64,000 bases of DNA from Eledone cirrhosa (Eukaryota; Mollusca; Cephalopoda; Octopoda; Eledonidae). The position numbers and the translations under genes are program-made. Below the pieces are notes generated by a model. That model worked only from the letters and a program-made list of their open reading frames with translations, made no database searches and had not been told where the DNA came from. Below, in pieces: positions 39,171 through 52,987 of this stretch; position 1 is the stretch's first letter, and every line of letters begins with the position of its first letter. The stretch covers positions 110,320,536 to 110,384,535 of the forward strand of contig OZ024744.1 of the NCBI GenBank assembly GCA_964016885.1, written 5' to 3'.

Positions 39171-42100
39171 CTTGCCCTGAACACAGTAAAACTACACAAT
39201 CCACTATAAATTACCTTGCCATGAACACGGTAAAACTACACAATCCACTATAACTTACCTTGCCCTGAACACAGTAAAACTACACAATCCACTATAACTT
39301 ACCTTGCACTGGACACAGTAAAACTACACAACCCACTATAACTTACCTTGCCCTGAACACACTAAAACTACACAATCCACTATAACTTAACTGGCCCTGA
39401 ACACAGTAAAACTACACAATCCACCATAAATTACCTTGCCCTGAACAGAGTAAAACTACACAATCCACTATAACTTACCTTGACCTGAACAGAGTAAAAC
39501 TACACAATCCACTATAACTTACCTTGACCTGAACAGAGTAAAACTACACAATCCACTATAACTTACCTTGACCTGAACAGAGTAAAACTACACAATCCAC
39601 TATAACTTACCTTGACCTGAACAGAGTAAAACTACACAATCCACTATAACTTACCTTGCCCTGAACACAGTAAAACTACACAATCCACTATAACTTACCT
39701 TGACCTGAACAGAGTAAAACTACACAATCCACTATAACTTACCTTGCACTGAAAACGGTAAAACTACACAACCCACTATAACTTACCTTGCCCTGAACAT
39801 AGTAAAAGAACGTAATCCACTATAACTTACCTTCCTTTGAACACAGTAAAACTACACAATCCACTATAATTTACCTTGCCCTGAACACAGTAAAACTACA
39901 AGATCCACTATAACTTACCTTGCTCTGAACACAGTAAAACTACATAATCCACTATAACTTACCTTGCCCTGAACACAGTAAAACTAACACAATCGACTAT
40001 AACTTACCTTGCCCTGAACACAGTAAAACTACACAATCGACTATAACCTACCTTGCCCTGAACACAGTAAAACTACACAATCCACTATAAATTACGTTGC
40101 CCTGAACATACTAAAACTACACAATCTTCTATAACTTACCTTGCCCTGAACACAGTAAAACTACACAATCCACTATAACTTTCCTTGCCCTGAACACAGT
40201 AAAACTACACAACCCACTATAACATACCTTGCCCTGAACACAGTAAAACTACACAATCCACTGTAACTTACCTTGCCCTGAACACAGTAAAACTACACAA
40301 TCCACTATAACTTACCTTGCCCTGAACACAGTAAAACTGCATAATCCACTATAACTTACCTTGCCCTGAACACAGTAAAACTACACAATCCACTATAACT
40401 TACCTTGCCCTGAACACAGTAAAACTACACAATCCACTATAAATTACCTTGCCCTGAACACAGTAAAACTACACAATCCACTATAACTTACCTTGCCCTG
40501 AACACAGTAAAACTACACAATCCACTATAACTTACCTTGCCCTGAACACTGTAAAACTACATAATCCACTATAACTTACCTTGCCCTGAAACAGTAAAAC
40601 TACACAAACCACTATAACTTACCTTGCCCTGAACACAGTAAAACTACACGATCCACTATAACTTACCTTGCCTTGAACACAGTAACACTACACGATCCAC
40701 TATAACTTACCTTGCCCTGAACACAGTAAAACTACACAATCCACTATAACTAACCTTGCTCTGAACACAGTAAAACTACACAATCCACTATAACTTACCT
40801 TGCCCTGAACACAGTAAAACTACACAATCCACTATAACTAACCTTGCTCTGAACACAGTAAAACTATACAATCCACCATAACTTACCTTGCCCTGAACAC
40901 AGTAAAACTACACAATCCACTATAACTTACCTTGACCTGAACAGAGTAAAACTACACAATCCACTATAACTTACCTTGCCCTGAACACACTAAAACTACA
41001 CAATCCACTATAACTTACCTTGCACTGAACACAGTAAAACTACACAACCCACTATAACTTACCTTGCTCTGAACACAGTAAAATTACACAATCCACTATA
41101 ACTTACCTTGCCCTGAACATAGTAAAAGAACGTAATCCACTATAACTTACCTTCCTTTGAACACAGTAAAACTACACAATCCACTATAATTTACCTTGCC
41201 CTGAACACAGTAAAACTACAAGATCCACTATAACTTACCTTGCCCTGAACACAGTAAAACTGCATAATCCACTATAACTTACCTTGCCCTGAACACAGTA
41301 AAACTACACAATCCACTATAACTTACCTTGCCCTGAACACAGTAAAACTATACAATCCACTATAAATTACCTTGCCCTGAACACAGTAAAACTACACAAT
41401 CCACTATAACTTACCTTGCCCTGAACACAGTAAAACTACACAATCCACTATAACTTACCTTGCCCTGAACACTGTAAAACTACATAATCCACTATAACTT
41501 ACCTTGCCCTGAAACAGTAAAACTACACAAACCACTATAACTTACCTTGCCCTGAACACAGTAAAACTACACAATCCACTATAACTTACCTTGCCCTGAA
41601 CACAGTAAAACTACACGATCCACTATAAATTACCTTGCCCTGAAAACAGTAAAACTACACAATCCACTATAACTAACCTTGATCTGAACACAGTAAAACT
41701 ACACAATCCACTATAACTTACCTTGTCCTGAACACACTAAAACTACACAATCCACTATAACTTAACTGGCCCTCAACACAGTAAAACTACACAATCCACT
41801 ATAACTTAGCTTGCACTGAACACAGTAAAACTACACAATCCACTATAACTTACCTTGCCCGGAACACAGTAAAACTACACAATCCACTTCAACTTACCTT
41901 GCTCTGAACACAGTAAAACTACACAATCCACTATAACTTACCTTGCCCTGAACACAGTAAAATTACACAATCCACTATAACTAACCTTGCCCTGAACACA
42001 GTAAAACTACACAATCCACTATAACTTACTTTGCTCTGAACACAGTAAAACTACACAATCCACCTTAACTTACCTTGCTCTGAACACAGTAAAACTACAC

Positions 42101-42945
42101 AATCCACTATAACTTACCTTGCCCTGAACACAGTAAAATTACACAATCCACTATAACTTACCTTGCCCTGAACACAGTAAATCTACATAATCCACTATAA
42201 CTTAACATGCTCTGAACACAGTAAAACTACACAACCCACTATAACTTACCTTGCCTTGAACACAGTAAAACTACACATTCCACAATAACTTACCTTGCCC
42301 TGAACATAGTAAAACTACGTAATCCACTATAACTTACCTTCCTCTAAACACAGTAAAACTACACAATCCACTATAACTTACCTTGCCCAGAACACAGAAA
42401 AACTACGTAATCCACTATAACTTACCTTGCCTTGAACAGAGTAAAACTACACAATCCACTATAACTTACCTTGCCCTGAACACAGTAAAACTACACAATC
42501 CACTATAACTTACCCTGCCCTGAACACAGTAAAACTACACAATCCACTATAACTTACCTTGCCCTGAACACAGTAAAACTATACAATCCACCATAATTTA
42601 CCTTGCCCTGAACACAGTAAAACTACACAATCCACTATAACTTACCTTGACCTGAACAGAGTAAAACTACACAATCCACTATAACTTACCTTGCCCTGAA
42701 CACACTAAAACTACACAATCCACTATAACTTACCTTGACCTGAACAGAGTAAAACTACACAATCCACTATAACTTACCTTGCACTGAAAACAGTAAAACT
42801 ACACAACCCACTATAACTTACCTTGCCCTGAACATAGTAAAAGAACGTAATCCACTATAACTTACCTTCCTTTGAACACAGTAAAACTACACAATCCACT
42901 ATAATTTACCTTGCCCTGAACACAGTAAAACTACAAGATCCACTA
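38371..42945 (+). repeat. Large segment duplicated 6.0 kb upstream (copy 2)
   Basis: This is the partner of 32,317-36,890. Private differences noticed include AGTAACACTACACGATCC near 40,683, TTGCACTGAACACAG near 41,025 where copy 1 has GAAAACAG, and the retained 45-bp AACTAACACAATCG monomer near 39,983. The copy breaks from its partner where TTACCTTGCTC replaces TGACATTGGTC. Confidence 0.85.
38497..38522 (+). repeat. Truncated 26-bp monomer, copy 7
   Basis: This is the last of the seven in the window, with the same junction as the others. None is seen from here to 64,000. Confidence 0.9.
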
Positions 42946-43169
42946 TAACTTACCTTGCTCTGAACACAGTAAAACTACATAATCCACTATAACTTACCTT
43001 GCCCTGAACACAGTAAAACTAACACAATCCACTATAACTTACCTTGCCCTGAACACAGTAAAACTACACAATCCACTATAACTTACCTTGCCCTGAACAC
43101 AGTAAAACTACACAATCCACTATAAATTACGTTGCTCTGAACACAGTAAAACTACATAAACCACTATAA

Positions 43170-43859
43170 CTTACCTTGCCCTGAACACACTAAAACTACA
43201 CAATCCACTATAACTTACCTTGACCTGAACAGAGTAAAACTACACAATCCACTATAACTTACCTTGCACTGAACACAGTAAAACTACACAATCCACTATA
43301 ACTAACCTTGCTCGGAACACAGTAAAACTATACAATCCACCATAACTTACCTTGCCCTGAACACAGTAAAACTACACAATCCACTATAACTTACCTTGCC
43401 CTGAACAGAGTAAAACTACACAATCCACTATAACTTACCTTGCCCTGAACACAGTAAAACTACATAATCCACTATAACTTAACATGCTCTGAACACAGTG
43501 AAACTACACAACCCACTATAACTTACCTTGCCTTGAACACAGTAAAACTACACAATCCACTATAACTTACCTTGCCTTGAACACAGTAAAACTACACAAT
43601 CCACAATAACTTACCTTGCCCTGAACATAGTAAAACTACGTAATCCACTATAACTTACCATCCTCTAAACACAGTAAAACTACACAATCCACTATAACCT
43701 ACCTTGCCCAGAACACAGTAAAACTACGTAATCCACTATAACTTACCTTGCCCTGAACACAGTAAAACTACACAATCCACTATAATTTACCTTGCCCTGA
43801 ACACAGTAAAACTACACAATCCACTATAACTTACCTTGCTCTGAACACAGTAAAACTAC
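43170..43859 (+). repeat. 704-bp tandem pair, copy 1
   Basis: This 16-monomer unit (16 x 44 = 704) runs from GAACACACT through GACCTGAACAGAG, TTGCTCGGAAC (43,313), TTAACATGC with CAGTGAAAC, CACAATAAC, ACGTAATCC and the rare TTACCATCCTCTAAAC (43,656-43,671) to AATTTACC. It is followed immediately by a second copy at offset 704. Confidence 0.87.
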
Positions 43860-43873
43860 TCAATCCACAATAA

Positions 43874-44563
43874 CTTACCTTGCCCTGAACACACTAAAAC
43901 TACACAATCCACTATAACTTACCTTGACCTGAACAGAGTAAAACTACACAATCCACTATAACTTACCTTGCACTGAACACAGTAAAACTACACAATCCAT
44001 TATAACTAACCTTGCTCGGAACACAGTAAAACTATACAATCCACCATAACTTACCTTGCCCTGAACACAGTAAAACTACACCATCCACTATAACTTACCT
44101 TGCCCTGAACAGAGTAAAACTACACAATCCACTATAACTTACCTTGCCCTGAACACAGTAAAACTACATAATCCACTATAACTTAACATGCTCTGAACAC
44201 AGTGAAACTACACAACCCACTATAACTTACCTTGCCTTGAACACAGTAAAACTACACAATCCACTATAACTTACCTTGCCTTGAACACAGTAAAACTACA
44301 CAATCCACAATAACTTACCTTGCCCTGAACATAGTAAAACTACGTAATCCACTATAACTTACCATCCTCTAAACACAGTAAAACTACACAATCCACTATA
44401 ACTTACCTTGCCCAGAACACAGTAAAACTACGTAATCCACTATAACTTACCTTGCCCTGAACACAGTAAAACTACACAATCCACTATAATTTACCTTGCC
44501 CTGAACACAGTAAAACTACACAATCCACTATAACTTACCTTGCTCTGAACACAGTAAAACTAC
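43874..44563 (+). repeat. 704-bp tandem pair, copy 2
   Basis: This is the partner of 43,170-43,859, with TTGCTCGG at 44,013 and CCATCCTCTAAAC at 44,363. Differences noticed are ATCCATTATAAC near 43,998, ACACCATCC near 44,081, and TAACTTACCTTGCCCAG near 44,400 where copy 1 has TAACCTACC. Confidence 0.87.
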
Positions 44564-45059
44564 ACAACCCACTGTAACATACCTTGCCCTGAACACAGTA
44601 AAACTACACAATCCACTGTAACTTACCTTGCCCTGAACACAGTAAAACTACACAATCCACTATAACTTACCTTGCCCTGAACACAGTAAAACTGCATAAT
44701 CCACTATAACTTACCTTGCCCTGAACACAGTAAAACTACACAATCCACTATAACTTACCTTGCCCTGAACACAGTAAAACTACACAATCCACTATAAATT
44801 ACCTTGCCCTGATCACAGTAAAACTACACAATCCACTATAACTTACATTGCCCTGAACACAGTAAAACTACACAATCCACTATAACTTACCTTGCCCTGA
44901 ACACTGTAAAACTACATAATCCACTATAACTTACCTTGCCCTGAAACAGTAAAACTACACAAACCACTATAACTTACCTTGCCCTGAACACAGTAAAACT
45001 ACACGATCCACTATAACTTACCTTGCCCTGAACACAGTAAAACTACACAATCCACTATA

Positions 45060-47400
45060 ACTTACCTTGCCCTGAACACAGTAAAACTACACAATCCACT
45101 ATAACTCACCTTGCCCTGAACACAGTAAAACTACACAATCCACTATAACTAACCTTGCTCTGAACACAGTAAAACTATACAATCCACCATAACTTACCTT
45201 GCCCTGAACACAGTAAAACTACACAATCCACTATAACTTACCTTGCTCTGAACACAGTAAAACTACACAATCCACTATAACTTACCTTGCCCTGAACACA
45301 GTAAAACTACACAATCCACTATAACTAACCTTGCTCTGAACACAGTAAAACTATACAATCCACCATAACTTACCTTGCCCTGAACACAGTAAAACTACAC
45401 AATCCACTATAACTTACCTTGCTCTGAACACAGTAAAACTACACAATCCACTATAACTAACCTTGCTCTGAACACAGTAAAACTATACAATCCACCATAA
45501 CTTACCTTGCTCTGAACACAGTAAAACTACACAATCCACTATAACTTACCTTGCCCTGAACATAGTAAAAGAACGTAATCCACTATAACTTACCTTCCTT
45601 TGAACACAGTAAAACTACACAATCCACTATAATTTACCTTGCCCTGAACACAGTAAAACTACAAGATCCACTATAACTTACCTTGCTCTGAACACAGTAA
45701 AACTACATAATCCACTATAACTTACCTTGCCCTGAACACAGTAAAACTAACACAATCCACTATAACTTACCTTGCCCTGAACACAGTAAAAGTACACAAT
45801 CCACTATAAATTACGTTGCCCTGAACATACTAAAACTACACAATCTTCTATAACTTACCTTGCCCTGAACACAGTAAAACTACACAATCCACTGTAACTT
45901 ACCTTGCCCTGAACACAGTAAAACTACACAATCCACTATAACTTACCTTGCCTTGAACACAGTAAAACTGCATAATCCACTATAACTTACCTTGCCCTGA
46001 ACACAGTAAAACTACACAATCCACTATAACTTACCTTGCCCTGAACACAGTAAAACTACACAATCCACTATAAATTACCTTGCCCTGAACACAGTAAAAC
46101 TACACAATCCACTATAACTTACCTTGCCCTGAACACAGTAAAACTACACAATCCACGATAACTTACCTTGCCCTGAACACTGTAAAACTACATAATCCAC
46201 TATAACTTACCTTGCCCTGAAACAGTAAAACTACACAAACTACTATAACTTACCTTGCCCTGAACACAGTAAAACTACACAATCCACTATAACTTACCTT
46301 GCCCTGAACACAGTAAAACTACACAATCCACTATAACTAACCTTGACCTGAACACAGTAAAACTACACAATCCACTATAACTTACCTTGTCCTGAACACA
46401 CTAAAACTACACAATCCACAATAACTTAACTGGCCCTGAACACAGTAAAACTACACAATCCACTATAACTTAGCTTGCACTGAACACAGTAAAACTACAC
46501 AATCCACTATAACTTACCTTGCCCTGAACACAGTAAAACTACACAATCCACTTCAACTTACCTTGCTCTGAACACAGTAAAACTACACAATCCACTATAA
46601 CTTACCTTGCCCTGAACACAGTAAAATTACACAATCCACTATAACTAACCTTGCCCTGAACACAGTAAAACTACACAATCCACTCTAACTTACTTTGCTC
46701 TGAACACAGTAAAACTACACAATCCACCTTAACTTACCTTGCTCTGAACACAGTAAACCTACACAATCCACTTCAACTTACCTTGCTCTGAACACAGTAA
46801 AACTACACAATCCACTATAACTTACCTTGCCCTGTACACAGTAAAATTACACAATCCACTATAACTTACCTTGCCCTGAACACAGTAAAACTACATAATC
46901 CACTATAACTTAACATGCTCTGAACACAGTAAAACTACACAACCCACTATAACTTACCTTGCCTTGAACACAGTAAAACTACACATTCCACAATAACTTA
47001 CCTTGCCCTGAACATAGTAAAACTACGTAATCCACTATAACTTACCTTCCTCTAAACACAGTAAAACTACACAATCCACTATAACTTACCTTGCCCAGAA
47101 CACAGTAAAACTACGTAATCCACTATAACTTAGCTTGCCCTGAACAGAGTAAAACTACACAATCCACTATAACTTACCTTGCCCTGAACACAGTAAAACT
47201 ACACAATCCACTATAACTTACCCTGCCCTGAACACAGTAAAACTACACAATCCACTATAACTTACCTTGCCCTGAACATAGTAAAACTACACAATCCACT
47301 ATAACTTACCTTGCCCTGAACACAGTAAAACTACACGATCCACTATAACTTACCTTGCCCTGAACACAGTAAAACTACACGATACACTATAACTTACCTT
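45060..47400 (+). repeat. ~2.3-kb segment duplicated ~4.84 kb downstream (copy 1)
   Basis: The TAACTCACC monomer (45,103), a cluster of TAACTAACCTTGCTC plus CTATACAATCCACCAT pairs, TTCCTTTGAAC, TAAATTACG, the GAACACTGT marker (46,175), TAACTGGCCC (46,431) and TTACCCTGCCC (47,219) all reappear at 49,860-52,300. Offsets are 4,798-4,886 bp, each step being a whole monomer. Within this copy the TAACTAACC pair recurs at 45,151, 45,327 and 45,459, at steps of 176 and 132 bp (four and three monomers). Confidence 0.8.
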
Positions 47401-49859
47401 GCCCTGAACAGAGTAAAACTACACAATCCACTATAACTTACCTTGCCCTGAACACAGTAAAACTACAAGATCCACTATAACTTACCTTGCTCTGAACACA
47501 GTAAAACTACATAATCCACTATAACTTACCTTGCCCTGAACACAGTAAAACTAACACTATGCACTATAACTTACCTTGCCCTGAACACAGTAAAACTACA
47601 CAATCCACTATAAATTACGTTGCCCTGAACATACTAAAACTACACAATCTTCTATAACTTACCTTGCCCTGAACACAGTAAAACTACACAATCCACTGTA
47701 ACTTACCTTGCCCTGAACACAGTAAAACTACACAATCCACTATAACTTACCTTGCCCTGAACACAGTAAAACTGCATAATCCACTATAACTTATCTTGCC
47801 CTGAACACAGTAAAACTACACAATCCACTATAACTTACCTTGCCCTGAACACAGTAAAACTACACGATCCACTATAAATTACCTTGCCCTGAACACAGTA
47901 AAACTACACAATCCACTATAACTTACCTTGCCCTGAACACAGTAAAACTACACAATCCACTATAACTTACCTTGCCCTGAACACTGTAAAACTACATAAT
48001 CCACTATAACTTACCTTGCCCTGAAACAGTAAAACTACACAAACCACTATAACTTACCTTGCCCTGAACACAGTAAAACTACACAATCCACTATAACTTA
48101 CCTTGCCCTGAACACAGTAAAACTACACGATCCACTATAACTTACCTTGCCCTGAACACAGTAAAACTACACAATCCACTATAACTAACCTTGCTCTGAA
48201 CACAGTAAAACTATACAATCCACCATAACTTACCTTGCCCTGAACACAGTAAAACTACACAATCCACTATAACTTACCTTGACCTGAACAGAATAAAACT
48301 ACACAATCCACTATAACTTACCTTGCACTGGACACAGTAAAACTACACAACCCACTATAACTTACCTTGCCCTGAACACACTAAAACTACACAATCCACT
48401 ATAACTTACCTTGCACTGGACACAGTAAAACTACACAACCCACTATAACTTACCTTGCCCTGAACACACTAAAACTACACAATCCACTATAACTTACCTT
48501 GCCCTGAATACAGTAAAATTACACAATCCACTATAACTTACCTTGCCCTGAACACAGTAAAACTACATAATCCACTATAACTTAACATGCTCTGAACACA
48601 GTAAAACTACACAACCCACTATAACTTACCTTGCCTTGAACACAGTAAAACTACACAATCCACAATAACTTACCTTGCCCTGAACATAGTAAAACTACGT
48701 AATCCACTATAACTTACCTTCCTCTAAACACAGTAAAACTACACAATCCACTATAACTTACCTTGCCCAGAACACAGTAAAACTACGTAATCCACTATAA
48801 CTTACCTTGCCCTGAACACAGTAAAACTACACAATCCACTATAATTTACCTTGCCCTGAACACAGTAAAACTACACAATCCACTATAACTTACCTTGCTC
48901 TGAACACAGTAAAACTACATAATCCACTATAACTTACCTTGCCCTGAACACAGTAAAACTAACATAATCCACTATAACTTACCTTGCCCTGAACACAGTA
49001 AAACTACACAATCCACTATAACTTACCTTGCCCTGAACACAGTAAAACTACACAATCCACTATAACTTACCTTGCCCTGAACACAGAAAAACTACACAAT
49101 CCACTATATCTAACCTTGCTCGGAACACAGTAAAACTATACAATCCACCATAACTTACCTTGCCCTGAACACAGTAAAACTACACAATCCACTATAACTT
49201 ACCTTGACCTGAACAGAGTAAAACTACACAATCCACTATAACTTACCTTGCACTGAAAACAGTAAAACTACACAACCCACTATAACTTACCTTGCCCTGA
49301 ACATAGTAAAAGAACGTAATCCACTATAACTTACCTTACTTTGAACACAGTAAAACTACACAATCCACTATAATTTACCTTGCCCTGAACACAGTAAAAC
49401 TACAAGATCCACTATAACTTACCTTGCTCTGAACACAGTAAAACTACATAATCCACTATAACTTACCTTGCCCTGAACACAGTAAAACTAACACAATCCA
49501 CTATAACTTACCTTGCCCTGAACACAGTAAAACTACACAATCCACTATAACTTACCTTGCCCTGAACACAGTAAAACTACACAATCCACTATAAATTACG
49601 TTGCGCTGAACATACTAAAACTACACAATCTTCTATAACTTACCTTGCCCTGAACACACTAAAACTACACAATCCACTATAACTTTCCTTGCCCTGAACA
49701 GAGTAACACTACACAACCCACTATAACATACCTTGCCCTGAACACAGTAAAACTACACAATCCACTGTAACTTACCTTGCCCTGAACACAGTAAAAATTC
49801 ATAATCCACTATAACTTACCTTGCCCTGAATACAGTAAAACTACACGATCCACTATAAC

Positions 49860-52300
49860 TTACCTTGCCCTGAACACAGTAAAACTACACAATCCACTAT
49901 AACTCACCTTGCCCTGAACACAGTAAAACTACACAATCCACTATAACTAACCTTGCTCTGAACACAGTAAAACTATACAATCCACCATAACTTACCTTGC
50001 CCTGAACACAGTAAAACTACACAATCCACTATAACTTACCTTGCTCTGAACACAGTAAAACTACACAATCCACTATAACTTACCTTGCCCTGAACACAGT
50101 AAAACTACACAATCCACTATAACTAACCTTGCTCTGAACACAGTAAAACTATACAATCCACCATAACTTACCTTGCCCTGAACACAGTAAAACTACACAA
50201 TCCACTATAACTTACCTTGACCTGACCAGAGTAAAACAACACAATCCACTATAACTTACCTTGCCCTGAACACACTAAAACTACACAATCCACTATAACT
50301 TACCTTGCACTGAAAACAGTAAAACTACACAACCCACTATAACTTACCTTGCTCTGAACACAGTAAAACTACACAATCCACTATAACTTACCTTGCCCTG
50401 AACATAGTAAAAGAACGTAATCCACTATAACTTACCTTCCTTTGAACACAGTAAAACTACACAATCCACTATAATTTACCTTGCCCTGAACACAGTAAAA
50501 CTACAAGATCCACTATAACTTACCTTGCTCTGAACACAGTAAAACTACATAATCCACTATAACTTACCTTGCCCTGAACACAGTAAAACTAACACAATCC
50601 ACTATAACTTACCTTGCCCTGAACACAGTAAAAGTACACAATCCACTATAAATTACGTTGCCCTGAACATACTAAAACTACACAATCTTCTATAACTTAC
50701 CTTGCCCTGAACACAGTAAAACTACACAATCCACTGTAACTTACCTTGCCCTGAACACAGTAAAACTACACAATCCACTATAACTTACCTTGCCCTGAAC
50801 ACAGTAAAACTGCATAATCCACTATAACTTACCTTGCCCTCAACACAGTAAAACTACACAATCCACTATAACTTACCTTGCCCTGAACACAGTAAAACTA
50901 CACAATCCACTATAAATTACCTTGCCCTGAACACAGTAAAACTACACAATCCACTATAACTTACCTTGCCCTGAACACAGTAAAACTACACAATCCACTA
51001 TAACTCACCTTGCCCTGAACACTGTAAAACTACATAATCCACTATAACTTACCTTGCCCTGAAACAGTAAAACTACACAAACCACTATAACTTACCTTGC
51101 CCTGAACACAGTAAAACTACACAATCCACTATAACTTACCTTGTCCTGAACACAGTAAAACTACACAATCCACTATAACTAACCTTGACCTGAACACAGT
51201 AAAACTACACAATCCACTATAACTTACCTTGTCCTGAACACACTAAAACTACACAATCCACTATAACTTAACTGGCCCTGAACACAGTAAAACTACACAA
51301 TCCACTATAACTTAGCTTGCACTGAACACAGTAAAACTACACAATCCACTATAACTTACCTTGCCCTGAACACAGTAAAACTACACAATCCACTTCAACT
51401 TACCTTGCTCTGAACACAGTAAAGCTACACAATCCACTATAACTTAACTTGCCCTGAACACAGTAAAATTACACAATCCACTATAACTAACCTTGCCCTG
51501 AACACGGTAACACTACACAATTCACTCTAACTTACCTTGCCCAGAACAAAGTATAACTACGTAATCCACTATACCTTACCTTGCCCTGAACACAGTCAAA
51601 TTACACAATCCACTATAACTTACCTTGCTCTGAACACAGTAAACCTACACAATCCACTTCAACTTACCTTGCTCTGAACACATTAAAACTACACAATCCA
51701 CTATAACTTACCTTGCCCTGAACACAGTAAAATTACACAATCCACTATAACTTACCTTGCCCTGAACACAGTAAAACTACATAATCCACTATAACTTAAC
51801 ATGCTCTGAACACAGTAAAACTACACAACCCACTATAACTTACCTTGCCTTGAACACAGTAAAACTACACATTCCACAATAACTTACCTTGCCCTGAACA
51901 TAGTAAAACTACGTAATCAACTATAACTTACCTTCCTCTAAACACAGTAAAACTACACAATCCACTATAACTTACCTTGCCCAGAACACAGTAAAACTAC
52001 GTAATCCACTATAACTTACCTTGCCCTGAACAGAGTAAAACTACACAATCCACTATAACTTACCTTGCCCTGAACACAGTAAAACTACACAATCCACTAT
52101 AACTTACCCTGCCCTGAACACAGTAAAACTACACAATCCACTATAACTTACCTTGCCCTGAACATAGTAAAACTACACAATCCACTATAACTTACCTTGC
52201 CCTGAACACAGTAAAACTACACGATCCACTATAACTTACCTTGCCCTGAACACAGTAAAACTACACGATACACTATAACTTACCTTGCCCTGAACACAGT
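49860..52300 (+). repeat. ~2.4-kb segment duplicated ~4.84 kb upstream (copy 2)
   Basis: This is the partner of 45,060-47,400, with TAACTCACC at 49,901, the marker at 51,017 and TAACTGGCCC at 51,273. Near 51,480-51,600 it departs from its partner. There it carries an unusual group: GAACACGGTAACAC, ATTCACTCTAAC, CCCAGAACAAAGTATAAC, ATACCTTACC and CAGTCAAATTAC. This group then takes part in the 1,540-bp tandem duplication. Confidence 0.78.
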
Positions 52301-52987
52301 AAAACTACACAATCCACTATAACTTACCTTGCCCTGAACACAGTAAAACTACAAGATCCACTATAACTTACCTTGCTCTGAACACAGTAAAACTACATAA
52401 TCCACTATAACTTACCTTGCCCTGAACACAGTAAAACTAACACAATGCACTATAACTTACCTTGCCCTGAACACAGTAAAACTACACAATCCACTATAAA
52501 TTACGTTGCCCTGAACGTACTAAAACTACACAATCTTCTATAACTTACCTTGCCCTGAACACAGTAAAACTACACAATCCACTGTAACTTACCTTGCCCT
52601 GAACACAGTAAAACTACACAATCCACTATAACTTACCTTGCCCTGAACACAGTAAAACTGCATAATCCACTATAACTTACCTTGCCCTGAACACAGTAAA
52701 ACTACACAATCCACTATAACTTACCTTGCCCTGAACACAATAAAACTACACGATCCACTATAAATTACCTTGCCCTGAACACAGTAAAACTACACAATCC
52801 ACTATAACTTACCTTGCCCTGAACACAGTAAAACTACACAATCCACTATAACTTACCTTGCCCTGAACACTGTAAAACTACATAATCCACTATAACTTAC
52901 CTTGCCCTGAAACAGTAAAACTACACAATCCACTATAACTTACCTTGCCCTGAACACAGTAAAACTACACGATCCACTATAACTTAC
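51448..52987 (+). repeat. 1,540-bp recent tandem duplication, copy 1
   Basis: This copy comprises exactly 35 monomers' worth of sequence (35 x 44 = 1,540), followed directly by a second copy. A line-by-line comparison shows three differences over the unit: CATTAAAAC here at 51,681 against CAGTAAAAC; AAAACTACGTAATCAA at 51,905 against AAAAGTACG; and ACGATCCACT at 52,221 against ACGATCCATT. The left join is marked by AACTTAACTT just before the copy against AACTTACCTT before copy 2. It carries the rare GAACACGGTAACAC, CACAATGCAC and GAACGTACT monomers. Confidence 0.92.
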
